A DNA stretch of 64,000 nt from Clostridiales bacterium (GTDB lineage Bacteria; Bacillota; Clostridia; Oscillospirales; Oscillospiraceae), in contig JALFLH010000020.1 of assembly GCA_022774865.1 (NCBI GenBank), positions 1-64,000 on the forward strand. Direction: 5' to 3'. Below are positions 16,936 to 25,108 of the stretch, in pieces. Each line of letters starts with the position of its first letter. Position 1 is the stretch's first letter. The position numbers and the translations under genes are program-made. The notes beneath the pieces were generated by a model, which was given only the letters and a program-made list of their open reading frames with translations, was not told where the DNA came from and ran no database searches.

Positions 16936-17745
16936 ATGGACTTGGGCAGACGGCTGAAACAGGCGAGACTGGACGCGGGACTGTCCCAGCGCCAGCTTTG
17001 CGGCACGGAGATCACCAGAAATATGCTTTCCCAGATTGAAAACGGCAATGCCCGCCCGTCCATGGACACGCTCCGGTATCTGGCTGCCCGTCTGAATCGG
17101 CCGGTCAGCTATTTTCTGGAGGAGAACGCGGTCGTATCTCCCAACCAAACCGTCATGGCGCAGGCGCGGGCAGCATGGAAGGCGGGGCATATCGGGGAAG
17201 CGCAGCAGGCGCTGAAAGAATACCGGCCGCCGGACCCTGTCTTTGATCTGGAAAAAGAACTGCTGGAAACGCTGACCACGCTTTGGGCGGCGCGGGATGC
17301 GATGGCCGGCGGGCGGCAGCGCTATGCCGCGGAGCTGTTGGAGAAGCTGGGTAAGCGTGAAAACGGTTACTGCGCCGCAGAACTGGAACGGGAGCGTCTG
17401 CTGCTGCTTGCAAAGGCACGACCCACGCTGCGGCGGGAGGTTTGCCGGGCGCTGCCCGGGCTGGACGATGAGCTTTGCCTGCGGGCAGCGGACGCGCTGG
17501 AACGGGGGGATACCGCCCGGAGCGCGGCGCTGCTGGACGCGGCGGAAGAACAGGAAAACCCGGAGTGGAATTTTCTCCGGGGAGAGGTCTATCTGGCCGG
17601 GCATCAATACGCACAGGCGGCTCAATGCTATCACCGGGCGGAAGAAGCATACCCGGATCGGACGGCTGCCCGCCTGGAGCAGTGTTACCGGGAACTGGAG
17701 GATTATAAACAGGCTTATTTCTACGCCTGCAAGCAGAAAAAATGA
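16936..17745 (+). CDS. XRE regulator with TPR domain
   Basis: A 269-residue protein. The helix-turn-helix is at residues 5-60 (LKQARLDAGLSQRQLC, then RNMLSQIENG), followed by tetratricopeptide-like helical repeats to the end (for example EVYLAGHQYAQAAQCYHRA). The layout resembles peptide-sensing Rgg/PlcR-type regulators, but no cognate peptide gene was seen. CCGGAGG precedes ATG 16936. It is divergent from DUF975. Confidence 0.88.
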   Translation: MDLGRRLKQARLDAGLSQRQLCGTEITRNMLSQIENGNARPSMDTLRYLAARLNRPVSYFLEENAVVSPNQTVMAQARAAWKAGHIGEAQQALKEYRPPDPVFDLEKELLETLTTLWAARDAMAGGRQRYAAELLEKLGKRENGYCAAELERERLLLLAKARPTLRREVCRALPGLDDELCLRAADALERGDTARSAALLDAAEEQENPEWNFLRGEVYLAGHQYAQAAQCYHRAEEAYPDRTAARLEQCYRELEDYKQAYFYACKQKK

Positions 17746-17775
17746 CGCACCGGGTTTCCCGGTGCGTTTTCAGCT
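17745..17775 (+). terminator. Bidirectional terminator
   Basis: ACGCACCGGG and CCCGGTGCGT are separated by TTT and followed by TTTTC. It lies between two convergent genes. Confidence 0.85.
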
Positions 17776-18264
17776 TTTGTGTTCCCCACATTCAAAATCG
17801 TTGTCAATATAGTTGGCGAGGAAGCGGGCTTTGAACTTCCGAACATTGCACAAGCCGTTGGTGGGGCCAGAGACATCCAGTTCCTCCGGCAGGACGAACC
17901 GAATCCGGCGTACCTTGATATCCCGGCAGCTTGGGCAATCGTGGGCGGGGATGACCACGGTTTTCAGACCGCGCTTGTGCTCCTGATGCCGTTCGTCCTC
18001 CTCTGTGAGAATGACGGCCAGCGCCACCCGCTTGTGGGGACAGACGTTTTTCAGGGTGACATCCAGCTCAAGAATGCGGCCGAGGGATTCCAGCCGGACA
18101 TCCCCGGCGTTGAATTCCATGGCATCCTGACAGCCTCTGAAGGTAATTTCTACCGGGTCAGGGCATTTTTCGGGGAATACTTCGGTCGTACATTTGGCTT
18201 CGGGCTTTTCTGTCTGTTCCGTGTCCGTACAGGGCGGACAGGTGGTATAGGCGGGCATTTCCAT
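17770..18264 (-). CDS. Conserved-looking Cys-rich hypothetical protein
   Basis: A 164-residue soluble protein with about ten Cys, including TTCPPC, KCPDP, HDCPSC and ECGEHKS, and a beta-rich middle (LGRILELDVTLKNV). There is no signal peptide. Start 18264 is chosen because AAAGGA lies 9 bases upstream, whereas the ATG at 18273 touches it. The family is not recognised. Cys-rich small proteins of sporeformers are sometimes coat components, but nothing here proves that. Confidence 0.65.
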   Translation of the reverse strand: MEMPAYTTCPPCTDTEQTEKPEAKCTTEVFPEKCPDPVEITFRGCQDAMEFNAGDVRLESLGRILELDVTLKNVCPHKRVALAVILTEEDERHQEHKRGLKTVVIPAHDCPSCRDIKVRRIRFVLPEELDVSGPTNGLCNVRKFKARFLANYIDNDFECGEHKS

Positions 18265-18368
18265 ATGCTTCATTCCTTTCCGAACCGTTTCTCGGCTCGT
18301 TACAGAATATGCCGGAAATCGACAGCCCGTGAAAGGCCCCCGTATTGGTACGGGCGAAAGAAAGCAGG

Positions 18369-19775
18369 TCAGCCGACGCCCTGAATCTCGGCCAGAGCGG
18401 CATCCCAGGCGGCGCGGCTTTCAGTCAGATAGGTCTGCACCGCATCCAGTCCCTCGGCTGTTACCGCTGTGGTGCGGTTGAAGGAGTTCTCGGCGTCGCC
18501 GGCCTGTGTGCTGTCAAGCCGGTAGCTTTCTGCCCAGTTTTCCACGGACTTGTCCAGCGGAATAACCTGATACTCCCGGCTGTCGCCGGAGCCGCGCACC
18601 AGAATCCAGGTGGGCATCAGGTCAACGCCGCTGAGCATCACGGTTCCGTCGCTGTATTTCACCATGGAGAAGCTGAACAAAACGCCGTCCTCACTCTGGC
18701 CGGTGGTCAGACTGATGTTGGTGGCGCGCTGGTTGGACAGAAAATTACCCATGGAATACAGGCAGATGGTTTTGTGGCTGGAATCGGCGGTGCTGGTCAG
18801 AAGCTCCATGGGCTGCACCACATGGGAATGGCTTCCCGCAATCACATCCACGCCCAGATCGCACATTTTCTGGGCAATGGCCTTCTGGCTGTCATTCACG
18901 GACGCGGTAAGCTGATCGCCCCAGTGGATGAACAGGACGATAATCTCCGCCCCGTCCGCGCGCATATTGGCAATATGCGCTTCCATTTCCGTGTAGAACA
19001 TATCCAGCTTTGTGTCATCGAAGGCGTTGATCAGACCGGCGGCGCTGGCGTCGGTGGCCAGTCCGTTGACAACAGGCTGATCCCGATTGTCGCCGATTTC
19101 CGCGAAGGTATAATTCACCATGCCCACGCGGATGCCGTTTACGTCCTTGACCAGGTATTTTTTCTCTTCCGCGGTGGCGGCAGTGCCCAGCGTATCCAGC
19201 TTCCGGGATTTGAGTACCTCCAGCGTCCGTTTCAGGCCACGGGTGCCGGTGTCGTAGCAGTGGTTGTTTCCGGTGAGCAGCAGGTCAAATCCGGCGGTTT
19301 TTGCGCTGTCCGCGATGGCATCGGGACAGTTGAACTGGGGCGCGCCTGAATACGTATTGCCGTTTTCGGTGCCCGCCAGCGTGGTTTCCAGGTTCACCAC
19401 GGCGTAATCCGCCTGAGAAATAGTGTTTTTCACATAGGCAAAGATGCTGTCATACTGGTAAGTATCCCCGGCTTTGCCGCTTTCGATGATGGGCATATGC
19501 ATCATCAGATCACCGGCGGCGGTGACAGTGGCTTCGCAGACCGGATAAATGTAGCCTGGCTGCGTGGCGTCGGGATCGGAGTTCCCGGATTGAGAGATCA
19601 CGGGGGACGCGCCGCCGGGAAGCGATACGATATATTCGCTGCCGGTCAGAAACAGCCCCATGCAGAAGCGGATGGCATAGCTGCCCAGAAGCAGAATCAG
19701 CACAATGGCAATCAGGGAAAGCACACCCCGCAGGAGGGGGTGAAGCTGCCGATGGGAGCGGTGTTTCTCGTTCAT
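18369..19775 (-). CDS. CapA-family metallophosphatase-like membrane protein
   Basis: A 468-residue protein with one N-terminal membrane anchor (residues about 15-38), then a CapA/PGA_cap calcineurin-like domain: AAGDLMMHMP, NLETTLAG, LLTGNNHCYDTG, IHWGDQL and AGSHSHVVQP. The family includes CapA of poly-gamma-glutamate capsule synthesis, but most members are of unknown function on the outer face of the membrane. Its ATG overlaps the alanine racemase stop (ATGA), so the two are coupled. Confidence 0.88.
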   Translation of the reverse strand: MNEKHRSHRQLHPLLRGVLSLIAIVLILLLGSYAIRFCMGLFLTGSEYIVSLPGGASPVISQSGNSDPDATQPGYIYPVCEATVTAAGDLMMHMPIIESGKAGDTYQYDSIFAYVKNTISQADYAVVNLETTLAGTENGNTYSGAPQFNCPDAIADSAKTAGFDLLLTGNNHCYDTGTRGLKRTLEVLKSRKLDTLGTAATAEEKKYLVKDVNGIRVGMVNYTFAEIGDNRDQPVVNGLATDASAAGLINAFDDTKLDMFYTEMEAHIANMRADGAEIIVLFIHWGDQLTASVNDSQKAIAQKMCDLGVDVIAGSHSHVVQPMELLTSTADSSHKTICLYSMGNFLSNQRATNISLTTGQSEDGVLFSFSMVKYSDGTVMLSGVDLMPTWILVRGSGDSREYQVIPLDKSVENWAESYRLDSTQAGDAENSFNRTTAVTAEGLDAVQTYLTESRAAWDAALAEIQGVG

Positions 19776-20953
19776 GTGGATTCTCCTTTATAGTCAGGAT
19801 GGGCGTCCAGAAGGTAGTGAACGGTGTGTTCCGGCGCGCCGGCGCGGGTGTAGACCCGGGGAACCCGACGACTGATGCCGCAGCAGAATTCATAGTTAAA
19901 GCTGCCCGCAGCGTCAGCAATGGCCTCCATGGTGATCTCCGCTGCACCGGAACGGCCGATCAGCACCACCTCGTCGCCCGGCGCGGCGTCGGGGATACCG
20001 GTTACATCCACCATCATCTGGTCCATGCAGATTCTGCCCAGAATGGGGGCGCGCCTGCCCCGAATCAGGACATGGAAGCGGTTCGACAGGCTGCGGCGGT
20101 AACCGTCGGCGTAGCCCACAGGGATGGTGGCCACTCTGGTTTCACGCTGGGTGACGAAGGTGCCGCCGTAGCTGATTTCCCTGCCTGCCGGGAGGGTTTT
20201 CACAAAGGAAATCCGGCTGAACCACTGGAGCGCGGGACGGACGGGAAGCAGAGTGGGATCTACCTCGCCGCTGGGGTAAAGACCGTAGGTGACAATGCCA
20301 GAGCGCACCATCTCATAGGGCGTGGAAAAATTCATCAAACCGGCGGAATTGTTCAGATGCCGGATGGGAATTTGCACGCCCCGGTCGGTAAGCAGCCGGG
20401 AGAACTGGGCGAACAGGGCAGCCTGCGCCTCCGCCCGGGTCAGATCCCGGCAGTCGGCGGTGGCGAAGTGGCTGAAAAGCCCCTCGGGATAAAGCCCGGG
20501 CAGCCGGGCAATCCGGGCGCAGAGGTCGGCGTCGTGCGCGGTGACCTGAAAGCCGATACGGCTCATGCCGGTGTCCACCGCGAAGTGGAACCGGGCGGTT
20601 TTCCCCTGCCGGACGGCCTCCCGGGACAGCGCCTGCGCATCCGCGAGGCTGAAGATGGCGGGGCGGATTTCCTGCGCAACCGCCGTGGGAAAGGCGGCAG
20701 GGGGTGTATAGCCCAGAACCAGAATGGGCGTGCCGATTCCGGCCTGCCGCAGTTCCAGCGCCTCCAGCACGGAGGAAACGCCGAAAAACGCGCATTGATC
20801 CCTCAGCAGCCGCGCAATTTCCACAGCGCCGTGGCCGTAGGCATCCGCTTTAATCACGGCCATCACATCCACGCCGGCCTTTTCGCGGACCGCGTGGATA
20901 TTGGCCAAAATGGCATCGAGATCAATTCGGACATAGGTACTGTCAGGGTACAA
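19772..20953 (-). CDS. alr: Alanine racemase
   Basis: A 393-residue PLP enzyme that makes D-alanine for peptidoglycan. It shows the PLP lysine in VMAVIKADAYGHGA, HLNNSAG and the catalytic Tyr region GYADGYRR. The start is proposed at TTG 20953, which has GGAGGG 7 bases upstream; the frame extends to 20980 without a better site. A four-codon ATG...TGA frame overlaps this start and may be incidental. It forms a two-gene operon with the CapA-like gene. Confidence 0.92.
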   Translation of the reverse strand: MYPDSTYVRIDLDAILANIHAVREKAGVDVMAVIKADAYGHGAVEIARLLRDQCAFFGVSSVLEALELRQAGIGTPILVLGYTPPAAFPTAVAQEIRPAIFSLADAQALSREAVRQGKTARFHFAVDTGMSRIGFQVTAHDADLCARIARLPGLYPEGLFSHFATADCRDLTRAEAQAALFAQFSRLLTDRGVQIPIRHLNNSAGLMNFSTPYEMVRSGIVTYGLYPSGEVDPTLLPVRPALQWFSRISFVKTLPAGREISYGGTFVTQRETRVATIPVGYADGYRRSLSNRFHVLIRGRRAPILGRICMDQMMVDVTGIPDAAPGDEVVLIGRSGAAEITMEAIADAAGSFNYEFCCGISRRVPRVYTRAGAPEHTVHYLLDAHPDYKGEST

Positions 20954-21140
20954 GCATGATCCCTCCGAATACAACGGCAATTTTTCTTATTTTATCATGA
21001 AACGTCGAAAAAGTAAACCGCGCGGCGGAAAGAATTGAAAGCTAAGCAGATCTTAAATGCGCGTTCATATTTTCGTTACATTTGGCTGGTAATATCCACC
21101 TGTCAACTCCTATACATATTAGAAATTGGAGGGTATTGTC

Positions 21141-21833
21141 ATGGTTGACTACCGAAAGCTGCGGCTTTCCAATCTGACATCCCCGGAATACCGCCATGTG
21201 CTGCTGCTTCTGTTCTGGATTGCCCATGGAATCCTGTTTGCGGCGGTGGAGCGGGTGATTCCGCGGGCGGTGTGGCACCCCGTCTGGTGCCCGCTGGATG
21301 ATCTGATCCCGTTTTGTGAGTGGTTTTTTATTCCCTATATGTTCTGGTTTGTGTTTCTGGTGGGAATGCACCTGTATCTGCTGCTCTTTGATGTTCCGGC
21401 GTTCAAACGGTTTATGTACTTCATCACGCTCACCTATGGCGTTACCATGGTGATCTATCTGATTTATCCAACCTGCCAGGAGCTTCGCCCTTCCTCTTTT
21501 CCACGGGACAATTTTATGACCCGGTTTGTAGCCATGTTCTACCAGTTTGACACCAATACCAATGTCTGCCCCTCCATTCACTGCCTTGGCGCCATGGCTG
21601 TGGCCTTTGCCGCGTGGGATACAGAACGTTTCCGCAAACCGCTCTGGAAAGCCGCGTTCTTCGCCATGGCATTGTTGATTTCCGTCTCCACGGTGTTTGT
21701 CAAGCAGCATTCTGCCGTGGATGTGCTGTCGGCATGGGCGCTGTGCGCAGTGAGCTATGTATTCGTTTACCGGCTGCTTCCCAAAGGGGAAAAGGGCGGA
21801 GTGCAGAAATGGCAAGAACAAACAATTATCTGA
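21141..21833 (+). CDS. PAP2-type membrane phosphatase
   Basis: A 230-residue protein with about six membrane helices. It has the PAP2 motifs CPSIHCLGAM and a later KQHSAVDVL, which carry the catalytic histidines of lipid phosphate phosphatases and inositol-phosphoryl transferases. The substrate is unknown. ATG 21141 follows TTGGAGGG. It overlaps the next gene by 25 bases. Confidence 0.85.
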   Translation: MVDYRKLRLSNLTSPEYRHVLLLLFWIAHGILFAAVERVIPRAVWHPVWCPLDDLIPFCEWFFIPYMFWFVFLVGMHLYLLLFDVPAFKRFMYFITLTYGVTMVIYLIYPTCQELRPSSFPRDNFMTRFVAMFYQFDTNTNVCPSIHCLGAMAVAFAAWDTERFRKPLWKAAFFAMALLISVSTVFVKQHSAVDVLSAWALCAVSYVFVYRLLPKGEKGGVQKWQEQTII

Positions 21834-22417
21834 TGCAGGCACAGCAGGCAAAGCGGCATTTTTTGACCTACGATCAGGACAAACTGATTGCCAAATTCAA
21901 CCTGACGGCAGATGAAGCCTTTCTGTATGTAAAACTGTTATGTAAACAATACCGGCTTGACCGGAAAACCGGCGACCTTTTTCGCCGGGAAGGGACACAC
22001 TGGCAGGACGGGAACAGCTTTGAAGAGGTGATGACGCTACTGGATCTGCTCTGCGACAGCCGGGATGACCGGCATCTGTCCGGCAGGTGGCGGAGTATGC
22101 AGTCCTTTGGGCTGGAATTTCACCAGAACCTGCTGGAAAACCGGCGGGATGGGCTGGCGGATTATTTTGACGCCCATCCTGAAAAGCTGCGTCAGGCCTG
22201 TCTGGCATTGAACGCGGAACCGATTCCCGGCGGCGACATGGGCTACGCGGTGGAGCTGTTTGACGGGTTGAAAATCGGTATTCTGTTCTGGGCGGGCGAC
22301 GAGGAATTTACACCCCGCTTCCGCTATCTCTGGGATGAAAACGCCGACCAGTATATCCGGTATGAAACCATGTTTTATGCGGTGGATCTGCTCCGGCAGC
22401 GGCTGGGCCGCGGATAA
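21809..22417 (+). CDS. DUF3786-family protein
   Basis: A 202-residue cytoplasmic protein of the DUF3786 type. The core is FEEVMTLLDLLCDSRDD, and the C-terminal half is GYAVELFDGLKIGILFW followed by YETMFYAVDLL. The function is unknown; the family is common in anaerobic Clostridia. ATG 21809 lies inside the PAP2 gene; ATG 21833 is an alternative that overlaps its stop. A terminator follows. Confidence 0.75.
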   Translation: MARTNNYLMQAQQAKRHFLTYDQDKLIAKFNLTADEAFLYVKLLCKQYRLDRKTGDLFRREGTHWQDGNSFEEVMTLLDLLCDSRDDRHLSGRWRSMQSFGLEFHQNLLENRRDGLADYFDAHPEKLRQACLALNAEPIPGGDMGYAVELFDGLKIGILFWAGDEEFTPRFRYLWDENADQYIRYETMFYAVDLLRQRLGRG

Positions 22418-22463
22418 CATGATTTGCGGCGGTGTCTTTATCAAAAAGACGGATTCCATTCAG

Positions 22464-22500
22464 GCAGGCGCTTTCCGGAAACGGAAAGCGCCTGCTGTTT
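22464..22500 (+). terminator. Terminator after DUF3786
   Basis: GCAGGCGCTTTCCG (22464-22477) and CGGAAAGCGCCTGC (22482-22495) with loop GAAA, followed by TGTTT. Confidence 0.8.
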
Positions 22501-22510
22501 GCCATGCTCC

Positions 22511-22550
22511 AAAATAAAAAATACCTAACCACAACTGTGGTTAGGTATTT
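22511..22550 (-). terminator. Terminator of the tRNA-Val/Gln transcript
   Basis: AAATACCTAACCAC pairs with GTGGTTAGGTATTT. On the minus strand it follows the tRNA-Gln CCA directly and runs into TTTTTTATTTT. Confidence 0.9.
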
Positions 22551-22624
22551 TGGCAGAGGATGAGGGATTCGAACCCCCGCAAACGGAGTCAGAGTCCGGT
22601 GTGCTACCGTTACACAAATCCTCT
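22551..22624 (-). tRNA. tRNA-Gln (CTG)
   Basis: A 74-base cloverleaf with encoded CCA. The acceptor pairs AGAGGAT with ATCCTCT, the discriminator is G, and the anticodon loop CTCTGAC gives CTG. Its first base directly follows the last base of tRNA-Val. Confidence 0.92.
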
Positions 22625-22701
22625 TGGTGGAGACTACGGGACTCGAACCTGTGACCTCATGCGTGTGAAGCATGCGCTCTAACCAGCTGAGCTAAGCCTC
22701 C
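22625..22701 (-). tRNA. tRNA-Val (CAC)
   Basis: A 77-base cloverleaf with encoded CCA. The acceptor GGAGGCT pairs with AGTCTCC, and the anticodon loop TTCACAC gives CAC. It is first in a two-tRNA transcript; no spacer separates it from tRNA-Gln. Confidence 0.93.
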
Positions 22702-22718
22702 ATACGGGAACGAAATAG

Positions 22719-22746
22719 ATTATATCACATATTCTCCCAATGTCAA
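22719..22746 (-). promoter_or_regulatory. Promoter of the tRNA pair
   Basis: Minus-strand TTGACA (22746-22741) and TATAAT (22724-22719) with a 16-base spacer. Confidence 0.85.
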
Positions 22747-22858
22747 GTCCCAAATTTCATCCTGCGTAGGGATTCCCACGAAGCTGGTTTTCCGGTGCAG
22801 AAGCATGGATGCTGTTCATTTCTTCGGTCAAAATTTGTGTGATTCTAACAAATGAACA

Positions 22859-22888
22859 TTGACAAAGTTGGTATAAATCGTGTAATCT
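22859..22888 (+). promoter_or_regulatory. Promoter of the dehydrogenase-epimerase operon
   Basis: TTGACA (22859-22864) and TAATCT (22883-22888) with an 18-base spacer, 66 bases before the first gene. Confidence 0.6.
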
Positions 22889-22954
22889 ATCCATAGAGTC
22901 CGGCGAAAAGCGGACAGATTCGGATGGACGATCAGAATGAAAGGATGAGATCAA

Positions 22955-23974
22955 ATGAAACAGGTAACGCTTGTAAGCGAGAAAACCTTTGAAGTCAGGG
23001 ATGTCCCCGTTCCTTCCTATGCCCCCAATCAGGCCATGATGAAGGTCAAGGCTGTTGGTATCTGCGGCAGTGATATCCACGCCTATTACGGCAAGCATCC
23101 CTTTATGTCCTTCCCCATTACGCTGGGGCATGAGGCAACCGGTGAAGTCATTGCCGTGGGCAGCGAAGTCACCAACCTGAAGGTGGGCGACCGCGTTCTG
23201 ATGCGGCCCCAGAAGGTCTGCGGCAAGTGCCGGATGTGCCGCGAGGGACGGTACAACATCTGCAAAACGCTGGAGGTGTTGGGCTGCCAGTGCACCGGCG
23301 CCAGCTCTGATTATTACCCCGTCAACGCGGATCAGCTCTATAAGCTGCCGGACAACATCGACTATGATGTGGGTACCGTCATTGAGCCGCTGTCTGTGGG
23401 CGTCCGGGCGGTGAACCGGCCCGGCAGCGTGAAGGGAAAGAATGTGCTTGTTATCGGTGCAGGCACCATTGGCAACGTGGTCATGCAGAGTGCCAAGGCG
23501 CTGGGCGCCAACAAGGTGGTCATCTCCGACGTATCCGACTATAAGCTGGCCATGGCCAGGGAATGCGGCGCGGATGTGGCCGTGAACGTCCGGAATGAAA
23601 ATCTGGAGGAGGTGCTGGATCGGGAGTTCGGCATCGACGGCCTGGACGTGGTCTATGAATGCAGCGCCAACAGCGCGGCGCTGAATCAGATGATGCGTTA
23701 CGGTCGCAAAGGCATGGCGTTCGTGATCGTGGCGGTATACGGCTATAAGCCCGAGATTGAGATGGGGCTGGTTCAGGATCGGGAATACGAAATCTACGGC
23801 ACTCTGATGTACCTGCACGAGGACTATGAGACGGCCATCCGCCTGGTGGCCGAGGGCAAAGTCAACCTGAAAGCCCTGATTTCCAAGGAGTTCCCCCTGG
23901 AGCAGGCGGCGCAGGCCTACCAGTACATCGAGGACAACCGGGACGCGGTTCAGAAGGTCATCCTCAACGTCTGA
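22955..23974 (+). CDS. Zinc-dependent sugar-alcohol/threonine dehydrogenase-like MDR enzyme
   Basis: A 339-residue medium-chain dehydrogenase. The catalytic zinc site includes GICGSDIH and GHEATGEV, the structural zinc Cys are in CGKCRMCREGRYNIC, and the NAD-binding motif is VIGAGTIGNV. The family oxidises polyols or L-threonine; the sugar context favours a polyol or rare-sugar substrate. It is followed 17 bases later by a D-allulose 3-epimerase gene. A second, related dehydrogenase lies at 27.8 kb. Confidence 0.88.
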   Translation: MKQVTLVSEKTFEVRDVPVPSYAPNQAMMKVKAVGICGSDIHAYYGKHPFMSFPITLGHEATGEVIAVGSEVTNLKVGDRVLMRPQKVCGKCRMCREGRYNICKTLEVLGCQCTGASSDYYPVNADQLYKLPDNIDYDVGTVIEPLSVGVRAVNRPGSVKGKNVLVIGAGTIGNVVMQSAKALGANKVVISDVSDYKLAMARECGADVAVNVRNENLEEVLDREFGIDGLDVVYECSANSAALNQMMRYGRKGMAFVIVAVYGYKPEIEMGLVQDREYEIYGTLMYLHEDYETAIRLVAEGKVNLKALISKEFPLEQAAQAYQYIEDNRDAVQKVILNV

Positions 23975-23991
23975 TGCGGAGGATACCCACC

Positions 23992-24861
23992 ATGAAATAC
24001 GGCATTTATTACGCGTATTGGGAAAAGGAATGGGGCGGCCAGTTCGTCCCCTATATCAAAAAGTGCAAACGCTTGGGTTTTGATATTCTGGAGGTCGCCT
24101 GCGGGGCGTTTTATCTGGAGAATGACAGCTTCTTCAAAGAGCTGCGCGCCGTGGCGGAAGATCAGGGCATGATCCTGACCGGCGGCTACGGCCCCCGGCC
24201 GGAGCATAATCTGGCCAGCCGGGATGAGGCTGCCGTGGAAAAAGCCTTTGCTTTCTATGCGGATATGTTCCGGAAGATGGAGCTTGCCGGAATTGACCGC
24301 ATCGGCGGCGCCTTGTATTCCTACTGGCCGGTGGATTTTCACGCCCCCATGGACAAGCCGGGCGACACCGCGCGCTCCATTGCCCGGATGCAGCGTCTGG
24401 CGGATATGGCCGCCGATTTCGGTATCACGCTCAATATGGAGTCGCTGAACCGGTTCGAGGGCTACATGATCAATGAGGCCTACGAGTGCATCGATTACGT
24501 CAAGGCGGTTGACCGGCCCAATGTAAAGGTCATGCTGGATACCTTCCATATGAACATTGAGGAGGACTCCATCACCGAAGCCATTCGGAAATCCGGCGCA
24601 CTGCTGGGTCATTTCCATGTCGGCGAGGCAAACCGGCGCTGCCCCGGCCCCGGAGGCCGTTTCGACTGGGCGGAAATCGGGAAGGTGTTAAAGGAGATCA
24701 ACTACGGCGGCTACGTGGTGATGGAACCGTTTGTAACCATGGGCGGTCAGGTGGGCAAGGATATTTCCATTTGGCGGGATCTGTCCCACGGCGCCACGGA
24801 GGAACAGTTGGACGCGGATGCCGCCGCTTCGGTCGCGTATCTGCGCCGGGTTATGGGGTAA
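23992..24861 (+). CDS. D-allulose (D-psicose) 3-epimerase
   Basis: A 289-residue TIM-barrel epimerase. MKHGIYYAYW-type starts, IGGALYSYWPVDF, NVKVMLDTFHMNIEED and YVVMEPFVTMGG closely follow characterised clostridial D-psicose 3-epimerases as I remember them. The metal and catalytic residues appear as Glu150, Asp183, His208/210 and Glu245, near the known 152/185/211/246 set. It would interconvert D-allulose and D-fructose (or D-tagatose and D-sorbose). GCGGAGG precedes ATG 23992. Its operon partner is the zinc dehydrogenase upstream; a PfkB kinase is encoded nearby. Confidence 0.88.
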   Translation: MKYGIYYAYWEKEWGGQFVPYIKKCKRLGFDILEVACGAFYLENDSFFKELRAVAEDQGMILTGGYGPRPEHNLASRDEAAVEKAFAFYADMFRKMELAGIDRIGGALYSYWPVDFHAPMDKPGDTARSIARMQRLADMAADFGITLNMESLNRFEGYMINEAYECIDYVKAVDRPNVKVMLDTFHMNIEEDSITEAIRKSGALLGHFHVGEANRRCPGPGGRFDWAEIGKVLKEINYGGYVVMEPFVTMGGQVGKDISIWRDLSHGATEEQLDADAAASVAYLRRVMG

Positions 24862-24989
24862 GAGTTACGCATCATAAGAAGCGATTCAATCATACAGTAT
24901 TTCCCGCCTGAATCGGGCGAAAATGCGTTCTCCATCTGTTCATCGCGATTCGTCTGTGAAAATCCAAGCCTGCTTTCAATCGCATAGTA

Positions 24990-25070
24990 TCAGGGCTGCC
25001 GCTTTTGCGGCAGCCCTGAATTCATCAAAGCAATAGAATTGCCCGGCGGGTGTGACAGTCCCGCCGGGCG
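24990..25070. terminator. Two strong hairpins between convergent genes
   Basis: CAGGGCTGCCGC/GCGGCAGCCCTG with loop TTTT (24991-25018), and GCCCGGCGGG/CCCGCCGGGC (within 25038-25070). Neither has a clear T-run, but both lie between convergent transcripts and probably end them. Confidence 0.6.
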
Positions 25071-25108
25071 TGGCTTTCGGGGAGAAAAGCCTGAAAGGGG
25101 TATCGGAA

